Shown piece after piece: positions 34,607 to 42,172 of a stretch of 64,000 nt of DNA. A program made the translations under genes and the position numbers. Position 1 is the first letter of the stretch, and each line of letters begins with the position of its first letter. This DNA comes from JBBAGC01 sp964491265 (lineage in GTDB: Bacteria; Spirochaetota; UBA4802; UBA5550). The notes below the pieces were generated by a model. That model made no database searches and was not told where the DNA came from. It saw only the letters and a list, made by a program, of their open reading frames with translations. Location: the NCBI GenBank assembly GCA_964491265.1, contig CAZBFP010000007.1, positions 1 through 64,000 on the forward strand. Reading direction: 5' to 3'.

Positions 34607-35464
34607 ATGACAGAAGACCAAACTCCTGTTGCCTTTGAAAACCAGGCGATACGCCGTCATTTTGATGAAGCCGAAGAAAAATGGTACTTCTCGGTGATTG
34701 ATGTTGTTTCTGTTCTGACAGGCAGTGCTAATCCCCGTGATTACTGGTTCAAGATGAAAACCCGGGTAAAAAGCGAGGATGGGATCGAGTTGTCGACAAT
34801 TTGTCGACAACTGAAACTGGTATCTTCTGACGGGAAAAAATATGCCACCGACTGCGCCGATGTGGAATCACTACTGCGGATTATCCAGTCCATACCATCC
34901 CCCAAGGCCGAACCATTCAAACAATGGCTTGCAAAAGTAGGGTATGAGCGCATTCAGGATATGAGCGACCCCGCCCGGTCCTTAGACCGTGCCCGTGAAT
35001 ACTGGCAAAAACATGGTAGAAGCGAAAAATGGATTGGGCAGCGGATGATGGGCCAGGAAACCCGCAACAAGCTGACCGACTATTGGAAAGAACACGAAAT
35101 TACTAAGGAAGATGAGTACGCCATATTGACCAATATTATCCATCAAGAATGGACAGACGTTACTGTTAAAAAACATAAAGAAATAAAGGGATTAAAAACC
35201 CAGAACCTGCGTGACCATATGAGCGAGGCTGAACTGATTTTCACCGCACTGGCAGAGCTTTCTACCCGGCAGATCGCCGAAAGTGTCGATGCTACCGGCA
35301 TGGCAGAAAACGCAGAAGCCGGTAAAAAAGGTGGCAAGATTGCCAAAAAAGCCCGTCTGGAACTGGAAGAAAAAACCGGTAAAAGCGTGGTAACAGGAGA
35401 AAACTTTCTGCCCCCAAAACATGAAAAGAAGCGTATTTCCAAATCAGAAGAAGAGGGCAAATAA
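34607..35464 (+). CDS. DinD/BRO-N-like protein of restriction-modification cassette
   Basis: This is a 285-residue protein starting at the ATG one base after the methylase stop, with GGGGGTG in front. Residues 1-110 are a BRO-N-type DNA-binding domain (WYFSVIDVVSVLTGSANPRDYW, split by eye; ELSTICRQLKL). The middle has DPARSLDRAREYW, and the C-terminal part has the DinD-like segment KKGGKIAKKARLELEEKTG. DinD proteins are damage-induced in E. coli and can inhibit RecA; BRO-N proteins act as phage antirepressors. In this set it may regulate or assist the system. Its stop overlaps the Res start as TAATG. Confidence 0.75.
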   Translation: MTEDQTPVAFENQAIRRHFDEAEEKWYFSVIDVVSVLTGSANPRDYWFKMKTRVKSEDGIELSTICRQLKLVSSDGKKYATDCADVESLLRIIQSIPSPKAEPFKQWLAKVGYERIQDMSDPARSLDRAREYWQKHGRSEKWIGQRMMGQETRNKLTDYWKEHEITKEDEYAILTNIIHQEWTDVTVKKHKEIKGLKTQNLRDHMSEAELIFTALAELSTRQIAESVDATGMAENAEAGKKGGKIAKKARLELEEKTGKSVVTGENFLPPKHEKKRISKSEEEGK

Positions 35465-38400
35465 TGGCTAAAGCAAAAAAACAGAAAAAAAAGACTCTCA
35501 TCCCCTTTTCTTATAAACTAACCTTAAACCAATGGCTTCTGTCCCTATTTGGCGTGAACAAGTTTGAAGACCTTGCCCTGCATTTACGGGATGAACGCCT
35601 GGAAGGTCTGGATGAGAATAATATCTACCGTTTTCACCATGCTTTGATTACCTATTTCCCGGACTTACCAGAACTAACGCCATCAATATTATTGGAATAC
35701 GACCAGAATATTGTAAAACACACCGGCAACTTGAATGAAAGGCGGATTGCCCATGGTGAAAAGCCAATTACTTGGAAGTATTTTCAGTATCTTTCCCTGC
35801 TCTTTACCGAAATTTATTTAGATCGGTATTTTGCAGATCCGGTAAGCCTGCGTTCTGCAATCAGCGGACAGATTGCAACACTCAATGAAGGTAAAGACGA
35901 AGCCGACCAGATTCAGGGTTTTGATGATTCTACAGATGCTAGTGCAGACTTGAACAAGCTTGCCTTCTGGATGGCTACCGGCGGCGGAAAGACCTTGATC
36001 ATGCACGCCAATATCTTGCAGTATCGATATTATGTGGAGAAAAACCGCAAGCATAAAGAATTGAACCGGATTATCCTGCTTACCCCCAACGAAGGCTTAT
36101 CGCAGCAGCATTTACGGGAATTTCAAGCGTCTGGAATCGGGGCTGAAATTTTTAATAAAGCGAGTGGAAGTCTATTTACTGGTCATAATGTCGAAATCAT
36201 TGAAGTAACCAAGCTCAAGGATGAGATGGGCGATAAAACAGTTGCCGTCGATGCCTTTGAAGGCAATAATTTGGTCCTAATTGACGAAGGGCACCGCGGT
36301 GCTGCTTCAGGCGAAGAAGGTGCTTGGATGCGGTACCGGAACGCCCTATGTGAAAAAGGCTTTTCTTTTGAGTATTCCGCAACCTTTGCTCAGGCAGTCA
36401 GAGGAAATACACGTCTTACCAGTCTGTATTCCCGTTGTATTCTCTCTGATTATTCCTATCGCTATTTCTATAATGATGGCTTTGGTAAAGATTATCAGAT
36501 ACTCAATCTGGATAACGATACTCAATCCCAACATTTGGAACTGTATTTGACCGCCTGCCTCCTGGCTTTTTTTCAGCAGCAGAAATTGTTTAGGGGTAAT
36601 GAACCTGCCTTTAGAACCTTTCATATAGAAAAGCCGCTGTGGATTTTTGTGGGAAGTAAAGTTACTGCAACGCTCGCGGCCAAAGACGCCTCCGACATTG
36701 TGGAAATTCTGAAATTCCTGGCCCGTTTTGTTGCAGACAGGACGGCAAGTGTTGCCCGCATCACTCAGGTATTAAATCAAGGTTTGGTAACAGCTACAGG
36801 GAAAAACCTATTTGCCAACCGTTTTGCATTTTTGAATGCTTCCGGCTTACAGGCCAATGTTCTATTCGATGAAATCCTCGCAACCCTGTTCAATGCTGTA
36901 GGTGGCGGCTTGCTCTATGTTGAAAACCTAAAAGGCGTACAAGGTGAAATCGCCCTGAAAATTGGCGCGGATAATGAACCGTTTGGCGTTATCAATGTCG
37001 GCGACGATGCCAAGTTGGTCAAACTTTGCGCCGAGAATAATATCGAAACAGGAGAGCGTGAGTTTTCAGGCTCGCTGTTTCATGGAATCAATAAAAGTGA
37101 ATCTACGGTCAATATTCTGATAGGATCGAAGAAGTTTACCGAAGGCTGGAATAGCTGGCGGGTAAGCACCTTGGGGCTTATGAATATTGGTGCTACTGAA
37201 GGCGCACAAATCATCCAGCTTTTTGGTCGTGGTGTGCGTTTAAAAGGTTTTAATCAAACACTCAAACGCAGTGCTCGAACTGCTTTACCCGATGGCGTCA
37301 CCCGGCCCAAGCATATAGAGTTACTTGAAACCTTGTCCATATTCGGCATTCATGCCGATTATATGGCGCAATTTCGTGACTTTCTGGAAGAGGAAGGACT
37401 CCCAGGAGATGATGAACGGCTTGATTTCTTTTTACCGGTTATCAGAAATCTTGGCACACAGCCCTTAAAAACCATCCGCCTAAAAAAACAGATCAATGGT
37501 GTAAATACAGAATTTGGCGATGCCTTCCGGCAATTGGCTCCAATACCGACTCTCAGTATGCCAACCGAATATCTGCAAAAGAATAAAGTAGTGCTTAACT
37601 GGTATCCTAAGATTCAGGCAATCAAATCAAAGGGCATGATTGGCGGCGATGAAGATGCGGCTCCTCATATCACCCACTTTCATTCTAAGCACATCGCTTT
37701 TCTGGATATTGCAAATCTGTATTTTAACATTGAACGATATAAAGCAGAGCGTGGCTGGTACAATATCAATATTACCCGCGAAGCCATTCAGCAGCTATTA
37801 ACGGATCAAAGTTGGTACCAGTTATGCATTCCTGAAAGTGAGCTAGAACTGGGTGATTTTGAAAGAATCTATCAATGGCAGGAAATAGCCATCGCCCTTT
37901 TGAAAAAGTATGTTGAGCGATACTACAGCTACGCAAAGCGCGAATGGGAAATGCCTCATCTTGAATACACTGATTTGAGCGCTAGTGACCCCAATCTTCT
38001 CTTGCATGAAACCCCGGGCGATGGAGGCTATCGCATACGCATTGAAGATTCGCAGGAAGAAATTGTCGAGAAGCTCAATGAGCTTAAAGCAATAATTGAA
38101 AACGGCACCTTGAAAAATTGGGAATTTCGTGGAATGAAGGCTCTCTGGTTTGGGAAACACCTTTACCAGCCATTACTGTATCTGGAACAAGGTATTGTTG
38201 AAATTAGTCCTGTAACCCTGAACAAAGGTGAAAAAGACTTTGTGGAAGATCTTAAGGCGTTCTGTGATAATAACTCTGAGTATTTATCCGGAAAGGAAAT
38301 GTATCTCCTTAGAAACTTAAGTAAAGGAAAAGGCGTTGGTTTTTTTGAAGCCGGCAATTTCCATCCAGACTTTATTCTGTGGTTGCTCATCGATGGCAAG

Positions 38401-38673
38401 CAATATGTAACTTTTCTTGATCCAAAAGGCATACGCAACATTGGCTTGAACGATCCGAAAGTACAGTTTTATCAGACAGTTAAGGACATAGAAAAAAGGC
38501 TTGGCAATACTGCCGTGGTATTAAATTCATTCATTATTTCTAACACCCCATCTCATGAAACAAGCAAGTTATGGAGTGTAAGCAAATCCGATATTCAATC
38601 AAGAAATGTGGTTTTTCAAGAAGAGGATAAAAGCACGTACATACAGAGCATTCTGGAGAAAGTGAATGCATAA
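35464..38673 (+). CDS. Type III-like restriction helicase-nuclease (Res)
   Basis: This is a 1069-residue protein. The helicase core has Walker A FWMATGGGKT (about 168-177), LVLIDEGHRG (about 270-279, DEGH in place of DEAH), and late motifs WNSWRVSTLGLMNIG and IIQLFGRGVRLKG (about 560-600). The C-terminal nuclease shows a PD-(D/E)xK pattern, HPDFILWL then FLDPKG (about 968-988). It should translocate on DNA and cut when bound to Mod at unmodified sites. The frame is complete, so the nuclease half appears intact although the methylase is frameshifted. Confidence 0.88.
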   Translation: MAKAKKQKKKTLIPFSYKLTLNQWLLSLFGVNKFEDLALHLRDERLEGLDENNIYRFHHALITYFPDLPELTPSILLEYDQNIVKHTGNLNERRIAHGEKPITWKYFQYLSLLFTEIYLDRYFADPVSLRSAISGQIATLNEGKDEADQIQGFDDSTDASADLNKLAFWMATGGGKTLIMHANILQYRYYVEKNRKHKELNRIILLTPNEGLSQQHLREFQASGIGAEIFNKASGSLFTGHNVEIIEVTKLKDEMGDKTVAVDAFEGNNLVLIDEGHRGAASGEEGAWMRYRNALCEKGFSFEYSATFAQAVRGNTRLTSLYSRCILSDYSYRYFYNDGFGKDYQILNLDNDTQSQHLELYLTACLLAFFQQQKLFRGNEPAFRTFHIEKPLWIFVGSKVTATLAAKDASDIVEILKFLARFVADRTASVARITQVLNQGLVTATGKNLFANRFAFLNASGLQANVLFDEILATLFNAVGGGLLYVENLKGVQGEIALKIGADNEPFGVINVGDDAKLVKLCAENNIETGEREFSGSLFHGINKSESTVNILIGSKKFTEGWNSWRVSTLGLMNIGATEGAQIIQLFGRGVRLKGFNQTLKRSARTALPDGVTRPKHIELLETLSIFGIHADYMAQFRDFLEEEGLPGDDERLDFFLPVIRNLGTQPLKTIRLKKQINGVNTEFGDAFRQLAPIPTLSMPTEYLQKNKVVLNWYPKIQAIKSKGMIGGDEDAAPHITHFHSKHIAFLDIANLYFNIERYKAERGWYNINITREAIQQLLTDQSWYQLCIPESELELGDFERIYQWQEIAIALLKKYVERYYSYAKREWEMPHLEYTDLSASDPNLLLHETPGDGGYRIRIEDSQEEIVEKLNELKAIIENGTLKNWEFRGMKALWFGKHLYQPLLYLEQGIVEISPVTLNKGEKDFVEDLKAFCDNNSEYLSGKEMYLLRNLSKGKGVGFFEAGNFHPDFILWLLIDGKQYVTFLDPKGIRNIGLNDPKVQFYQTVKDIEKRLGNTAVVLNSFIISNTPSHETSKLWSVSKSDIQSRNVVFQEEDKSTYIQSILEKVNA

Positions 38674-38715
38674 GAATGAAGACCGCCTACGCACATCGTG
38701 TGCTTCGGCGGAAGA

Positions 38716-38732
38716 GGGGCGGGGTTAAGAAA
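38716..38732 (-). repeat. 17-bp inverted repeat, right arm
   Basis: GGGGCGGGGTTAAGAAA is the perfect reverse complement of 28305-28321. It lies between the Res stop and the attC-like site. Confidence 0.8.
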
Positions 38733-38766
38733 TGAAGACAAAAACCGAAGAGGCGCTCTGCCCATC

Positions 38767-38860
38767 GCACAACAGCGGCTATATGGTTCCGCTTCGCTCC
38801 ACCCAAATTTTTGCTCCACTGCGTTCCGCAAAAACTTCATATAGCCGCAAAACGTTATAT
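38767..38860 (+). other. attC-like recombination site 1
   Basis: The order matches an integron attC: R'' GCACAAC (38767-38773), stem L'' GCGGCTATATG (38775-38785), a 52-nt variable loop, stem L' CATATAGCCGC (38838-38848, perfect complement), spacer AAAAC, R' GTTATAT (38854-38860). Unpaired bases on one side of the stem fit the asymmetry integrase needs. The site lies right after the restriction set. Confidence 0.78.
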
Positions 38861-38936
38861 GAAAGCCCGAGCTTGAATAAATTATTGACATTTTGAATAT
38901 TATTGAATATAATGTACTTATTGATGAGGTAATATA

Positions 38937-39182
38937 ATGAAAACAATAACAGTTCGAGTTGATGATAATGTTTATAATATTCTAAAAAAAGCTGCTGATG
39001 GTGAGCGGCGTACCATATCTAATTTTATAGAGAATGCTTCCCTGTCATATCTTACTAATGAAATTTATGTTTCTGATTATGAAATGGCTGAAATAATGAA
39101 AGATGCCAAACTTGTTTCAGGAATTAAAAAAGGATTAGATGATGTAAAAAAGGGGAAATATAAAATTGTTGAATGCATTTAA
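38937..39182 (+). CDS. Antitoxin of RelE/ParE-type pair (RHH-like)
   Basis: This is an 81-residue protein beginning MKTITVRVDDNVYNILKKAA and continuing to RRTISNFIENA, the strand-helix-helix pattern of a ribbon-helix-helix DNA-binding antitoxin. The C-terminal part (about 45-81) is a helical tail that would cover the toxin. GAGGTAATATA precedes the ATG. It overlaps the toxin frame and probably represses the pair's promoter, which lies within the cassette. Confidence 0.8.
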   Translation: MKTITVRVDDNVYNILKKAADGERRTISNFIENASLSYLTNEIYVSDYEMAEIMKDAKLVSGIKKGLDDVKKGKYKIVECI

Positions 39183-39441
39183 AATTGCAGAAACTGATAC
39201 TTTTTTATCAAAACTTTCTAATCCGAAGTATAGTAAGATTTATAAAAAGATTTCAGACTATGTTTATCCTCTACTTCGTGAAAATCCTTTTTTTGGGACT
39301 AATATTAAAAAACTCAAAGGGGAATTTGAAGACTTATACAGATACAGAGTCGGCAATTATAGAATTTTTTATAAAATTGAAAATGATAAGATTTTAGTCA
39401 TTATACTTGATATTGATGACAGAAAAGATGCGTATAAATAA
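39166..39441 (+). CDS. RelE/ParE family toxin
   Basis: This is a 91-residue protein with the RelE fold pattern: helix FLSKLSNPKYSKIYKKI, then LRENPFFGTNIKKLKGEFEDLYRYRVGNYRIFYKI (split by eye, about 37-72) and IVIILDIDDRKDAYK-like end, with YRYRVGNYRIFY as the core strand pair. It probably cleaves mRNA on the ribosome. The start is TTG (39166 or 39169) within the antitoxin's last codons, after AAGGGGAAA. Confidence 0.82.
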   Translation: MLNAFKIAETDTFLSKLSNPKYSKIYKKISDYVYPLLRENPFFGTNIKKLKGEFEDLYRYRVGNYRIFYKIENDKILVIILDIDDRKDAYK

Positions 39442-39454
39442 AGCTCGGGCCTTT

Positions 39455-39555
39455 ATATTACAAAGCTTATGTGCTTCACTCCCTGGCGGTCGTTCGGGCT
39501 ACGCCAAATCGCGGCGGTGAAGCTGCCGCGACTTCACATAAGCAAAACGTTGCCA
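39455..39555 (+). other. attC-like recombination site 2
   Basis: It has the same layout as site 1: R'' ATATTAC (39455-39461), stem L'' GCTTATGTG (39465-39473), a loop with nested G+C-rich hairpins, stem L' CACATAAGC (39535-39543, perfect complement), spacer AAAAC, R' GTTGCCA (39549-39555). Both sites share the CAAAACGTT right shoulder. It marks the end of the array. Confidence 0.78.
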
Positions 39556-39585
39556 CATTCATCCGACAGCTGAGTGCTGAATAGT

Positions 39586-40026
39586 ATGAAAATAAATGAA
39601 ATTGAAAAAAAAATAGTTGAGCTTAAGCTTCGTGAAAGGGAACTCATGGAGATGAGGACCAGGGCAAGGGTGCGACTTCTTTTTAATGCTGAAAATCTTC
39701 CTGTTGTCAATACCATAGTTGAAGATTTTTTTATTAACAGTATGAAGATCGATAAGCGGAGTATAAGGAAAGATTCTCACGGTGTAATGTCAGATGGCAG
39801 AAATAATGAGGAGTTTCTTTCGCAGGTCAATGTAATTATCAGCTCAGATAAAATGACAGACCGGTGCGCAGGGTGCAGGTCGCTGTCAGTTAGTGTTACT
39901 GTTGATTCAGGATTTGAGGATATGGCTATTCGTCAGGAGGAGCGTTCTATAATGGATGAAATAGAAAGTGTGAGGAGCAGCTTCGAAGAGCTCCTGGCCC
40001 TTAAGAGGAGCATCCGGAAAACATAG
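39586..40026 (+). CDS. Hypothetical protein next to the cassette array
   Basis: This is a 146-residue soluble protein from the ATG at 39586; a GTG at 39574 is possible. Residues 1-30 and 115-146 are charged helices likely to form coiled coils, and the middle includes CAGC (one pair of cysteines three apart) in DRCAGCRSLSVSVTV. I do not recognise a family. The attC-like boundary is only about 36 bp upstream, so its original promoter has been displaced 11.3 kb away, or it now reads from the cassettes. Confidence 0.5.
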   Translation: MKINEIEKKIVELKLRERELMEMRTRARVRLLFNAENLPVVNTIVEDFFINSMKIDKRSIRKDSHGVMSDGRNNEEFLSQVNVIISSDKMTDRCAGCRSLSVSVTVDSGFEDMAIRQEERSIMDEIESVRSSFEELLALKRSIRKT

Positions 40027-40059
40027 GGTATTCTTACTTTCCCCTCACATCCTTCATAA

Positions 40060-41733
40060 TTATTCTATAAATATTTTTTCCAGAATTATCTTCGTAATCA
40101 TATATGTGGGTTTAATCCCCTCTTCCCCCAGAGGACCTGAGGAAAGGGTCTGCCCGCTTATGAGCGGATTATCAGAGGCGTAGTAGGCATAACGCACTTT
40201 TGTTTTTGCCGGTATATGTCCCCGGATTATTGACGCGCTTATGGCCCTGTGATAATGGCCCCCTTCCATTTCAAGTCCTATTGCTTTCCAGCTTGTTGTC
40301 TGGAACCTTTCAAGTACATCTCTGTTCTGCAGTGATGTACCAAGAACAGTTACAATGGGGCCTGTATATACAGGTATTGACCCTTCAAAATCATCTTTCG
40401 TAAGATCATTATTCACAATATAATTATGGGGGTTCCCTTCAAAGATGTGTGCTGTGGCCAGCATAATGTCCCCTTTCTGTCCCGGGAGTATCCCTGCTTT
40501 ACCCATAATTGAAATGGACTGGTAATTCAGATATATCAATTCATCATTATGGTGATAAGGGCTTAAGAGCTCCTCCATTACTTCATAAGCCTGAGACCCG
40601 AAAGCGTAATCCATGACAATAATAACAGGCTTCTCTTCTGCGTTGCTGTTTATATTTATGTCAGGGTGCAGGGGTATCCCGTTGATTAAAGCTGTATCTA
40701 TAATCTGGCAGTCTATATAGAAACCGGAGTCGTCTAAAATTTCAGTGAGTCCATGACCAAGAGCGTATTCTTTTACTGTATCTCCGTAACCTCTGGTTGA
40801 TGAGATGAAGTCGTAAAAGTTTTTATCCTGTGTTGCAGCTTCTGATTTTAGTGCGGCATATGAGTAAATCGAGTTCATTACGCTGTGCATATTAGCGCTG
40901 ATTATATGAATTGGCCGGTCATTAATCCCAAGATTGTAAAGTCGCCCCTTTATCAGTTCAGCCCAGGCCCGGCCGTATTTGTGTCTCCCTATAAGGTCTC
41001 GAAGAGAAGGGGTAAAGGATATCAAAAGCATATCTTCCTTTACTGTGGCATCTTTAAACGCTCTGTTACCCAGGCTGCAGATTATTTTAAAGAGCCCGTT
41101 GCTGGTTCCATCCTTTCCCCGGGCATTTTCCATATTATGGTATGTTTCCCTGGTCTCATTGAAGGTGCGGCCAAGTATCATGCCCAAGTTCCAGAGGGCC
41201 CTATCAAGCTCGGTCCCCTGTAGTTTTTCATTGTCTGCATGCTTTTCAAGGAGCTCCCACTCAGATGTGATTTCTCCTGTTTCATCCTTCATCTGGTTTT
41301 TTATCTTGTGGGCCTCTATGTTGAGAAAAGTCAGGTGTGTAAGTATGTCATATATTTCACTCATCCCCCTGGTGATAGTAAAGCTCATCTCCTTTTCGCT
41401 GACTCTGTAGGAGCTTCTTCTTCTTTTGGATGGGATTATTTTTTCAAAAGCAGTATTGTCAAAGTTCTCTTCAGCAGTTAGAATTATACGGCTGCAGCTC
41501 TCTATCCCTTTAGGGAGTCTGTCCATTACATATTCAAGGCCTTTCAGTTCAATAATTCTCTGGTCGTTCATGGTGCCGTATATTTCCGGTGAAAGCGCTT
41601 TCAGGCTTTCTTCAAGTGTCTGCCCTGATCTGCCTGATGGCTTGTAATAGCCCCGGAGAGCGAGGGCATCAGTAGTTGTCTTGAATGTTCTTATGGCTAT
41701 TCGTCCTTTCTGGGCTTTGGTTAATTCTTCCAA
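40060..41733 (-). CDS. Large protein with nucleoside phosphorylase/nucleosidase-like C-terminus
   Basis: This is a 557-residue soluble protein. Residues 1-260 are helical and of unknown type. From about 270 there is an alpha/beta region with IHIISANMHSVMNS and EEKPVIIVMDYAFGSQAYEVMEEL, then PVYTGPIVTVLGTSLQNRD and WKAIGLEMEGGHYHRAI (about 490-506). GLEMEGG is the pattern of the ribose-binding Glu in PNP/MTA-nucleosidase folds. This suggests a nucleoside-processing enzyme with a large N-terminal addition. The exact family is not recognised. It is a single gene, convergent with 39586-40026. Confidence 0.5.
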   Translation of the reverse strand: MEELTKAQKGRIAIRTFKTTTDALALRGYYKPSGRSGQTLEESLKALSPEIYGTMNDQRIIELKGLEYVMDRLPKGIESCSRIILTAEENFDNTAFEKIIPSKRRRSSYRVSEKEMSFTITRGMSEIYDILTHLTFLNIEAHKIKNQMKDETGEITSEWELLEKHADNEKLQGTELDRALWNLGMILGRTFNETRETYHNMENARGKDGTSNGLFKIICSLGNRAFKDATVKEDMLLISFTPSLRDLIGRHKYGRAWAELIKGRLYNLGINDRPIHIISANMHSVMNSIYSYAALKSEAATQDKNFYDFISSTRGYGDTVKEYALGHGLTEILDDSGFYIDCQIIDTALINGIPLHPDININSNAEEKPVIIVMDYAFGSQAYEVMEELLSPYHHNDELIYLNYQSISIMGKAGILPGQKGDIMLATAHIFEGNPHNYIVNNDLTKDDFEGSIPVYTGPIVTVLGTSLQNRDVLERFQTTSWKAIGLEMEGGHYHRAISASIIRGHIPAKTKVRYAYYASDNPLISGQTLSSGPLGEEGIKPTYMITKIILEKIFIE

Positions 41734-41892
41734 TTAGCTGCTCCTTTTAAAGAAAAAATATTGGCGGTGAGATACCGGAACCTGTATTATTAATCCGCCT
41801 GTAGTGAACCTGATTTTATCAATGGATGATATTTAAAAGCTAATAATAAATCCGTTTACACTTCTGTCAATAATAAAGAATTTAAGAATATT

Positions 41893-42013
41893 CAGTGTTA
41901 ATTCCTTAACTTTTCTTTTAAATAAAATGCTCTAATATCCCCGCCGCCGTAGGCGGCGGGGATATGGGAAACGTCATTATTGCACTAAAAAATATCTTTA
42001 GGAATAATTACTG
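41893..42013 (+). mobile_element. 121-bp MITE, copy 2
   Basis: Terminal inverted repeats are CAGTGTTAATTCC and GGAATAATTACTG. The central perfect palindrome is at 41935-41965 (14-bp arms ATATCCCCGCCGCC). The element is flanked by a perfect 9-bp direct repeat, AAGAATATT (41884-41892 and 42014-42022). It lies in the 439-bp gap upstream of the binding-protein gene; the rest of that gap is A+T-rich. Confidence 0.93.
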
Positions 42014-42172
42014 AAGAATATTTTTCATTCAGATCATTTAGTGAGGGGTTAAGAAGTAAAAAAGATTGAAAAAACTAATAATGTATATTAATTTTATATG
42101 TAAGTATTGTTAAGCAAAATTTCTCAGTACCTGGATTTTCCGGATTTAAAAAAACTTTGCAGGAGCCGGAAT

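Larger units (their letters stand above)
28246..38854 (+). mobile_element. Large integron-type gene cassette 1 (restriction-modification set)
   Basis: The left boundary is GTTAAAT at 28245 (cut after G). The right boundary is the G of GTTATAT at 38854, the end of an attC-like site. The first 22 nt from 28245 are complementary to 38752-38773 in 14 of 22 positions, with both ends of the match (GGCGCTC and AAC) perfect. This is the relation expected between the start of a cassette and its own attC. All genes point toward the attC site. At 10.6 kb it is far larger than ordinary cassettes, so a fusion of cassettes is possible. Confidence 0.55.
38855..39549 (+). mobile_element. Integron-type cassette 2 (toxin-antitoxin)
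   Basis: This is a 695-bp unit between the two attC-like sites. Its first 21 nt (38854-38874, containing GAAAGCCCGAGCTT) are complementary to 39441-39461 in 18 of 21 positions, as expected when a circular cassette re-forms its attC. It carries an antitoxin-toxin pair, the commonest cargo of sedentary chromosomal integrons, in the usual orientation. Confidence 0.75.

Noticed and set aside
34790..34812. Near-perfect palindrome around TTGTCGACAA in the DinD/BRO-like gene
   Set aside because: It encodes ELSTICRQL, a usual motif of this family, so the symmetry is likely a by-product of coding.
28380..38673. DISARM system
   Set aside because: An SNF2 helicase and methylase are present, but drmA, drmB and drmC are not; the last gene is a type III-like Res instead.
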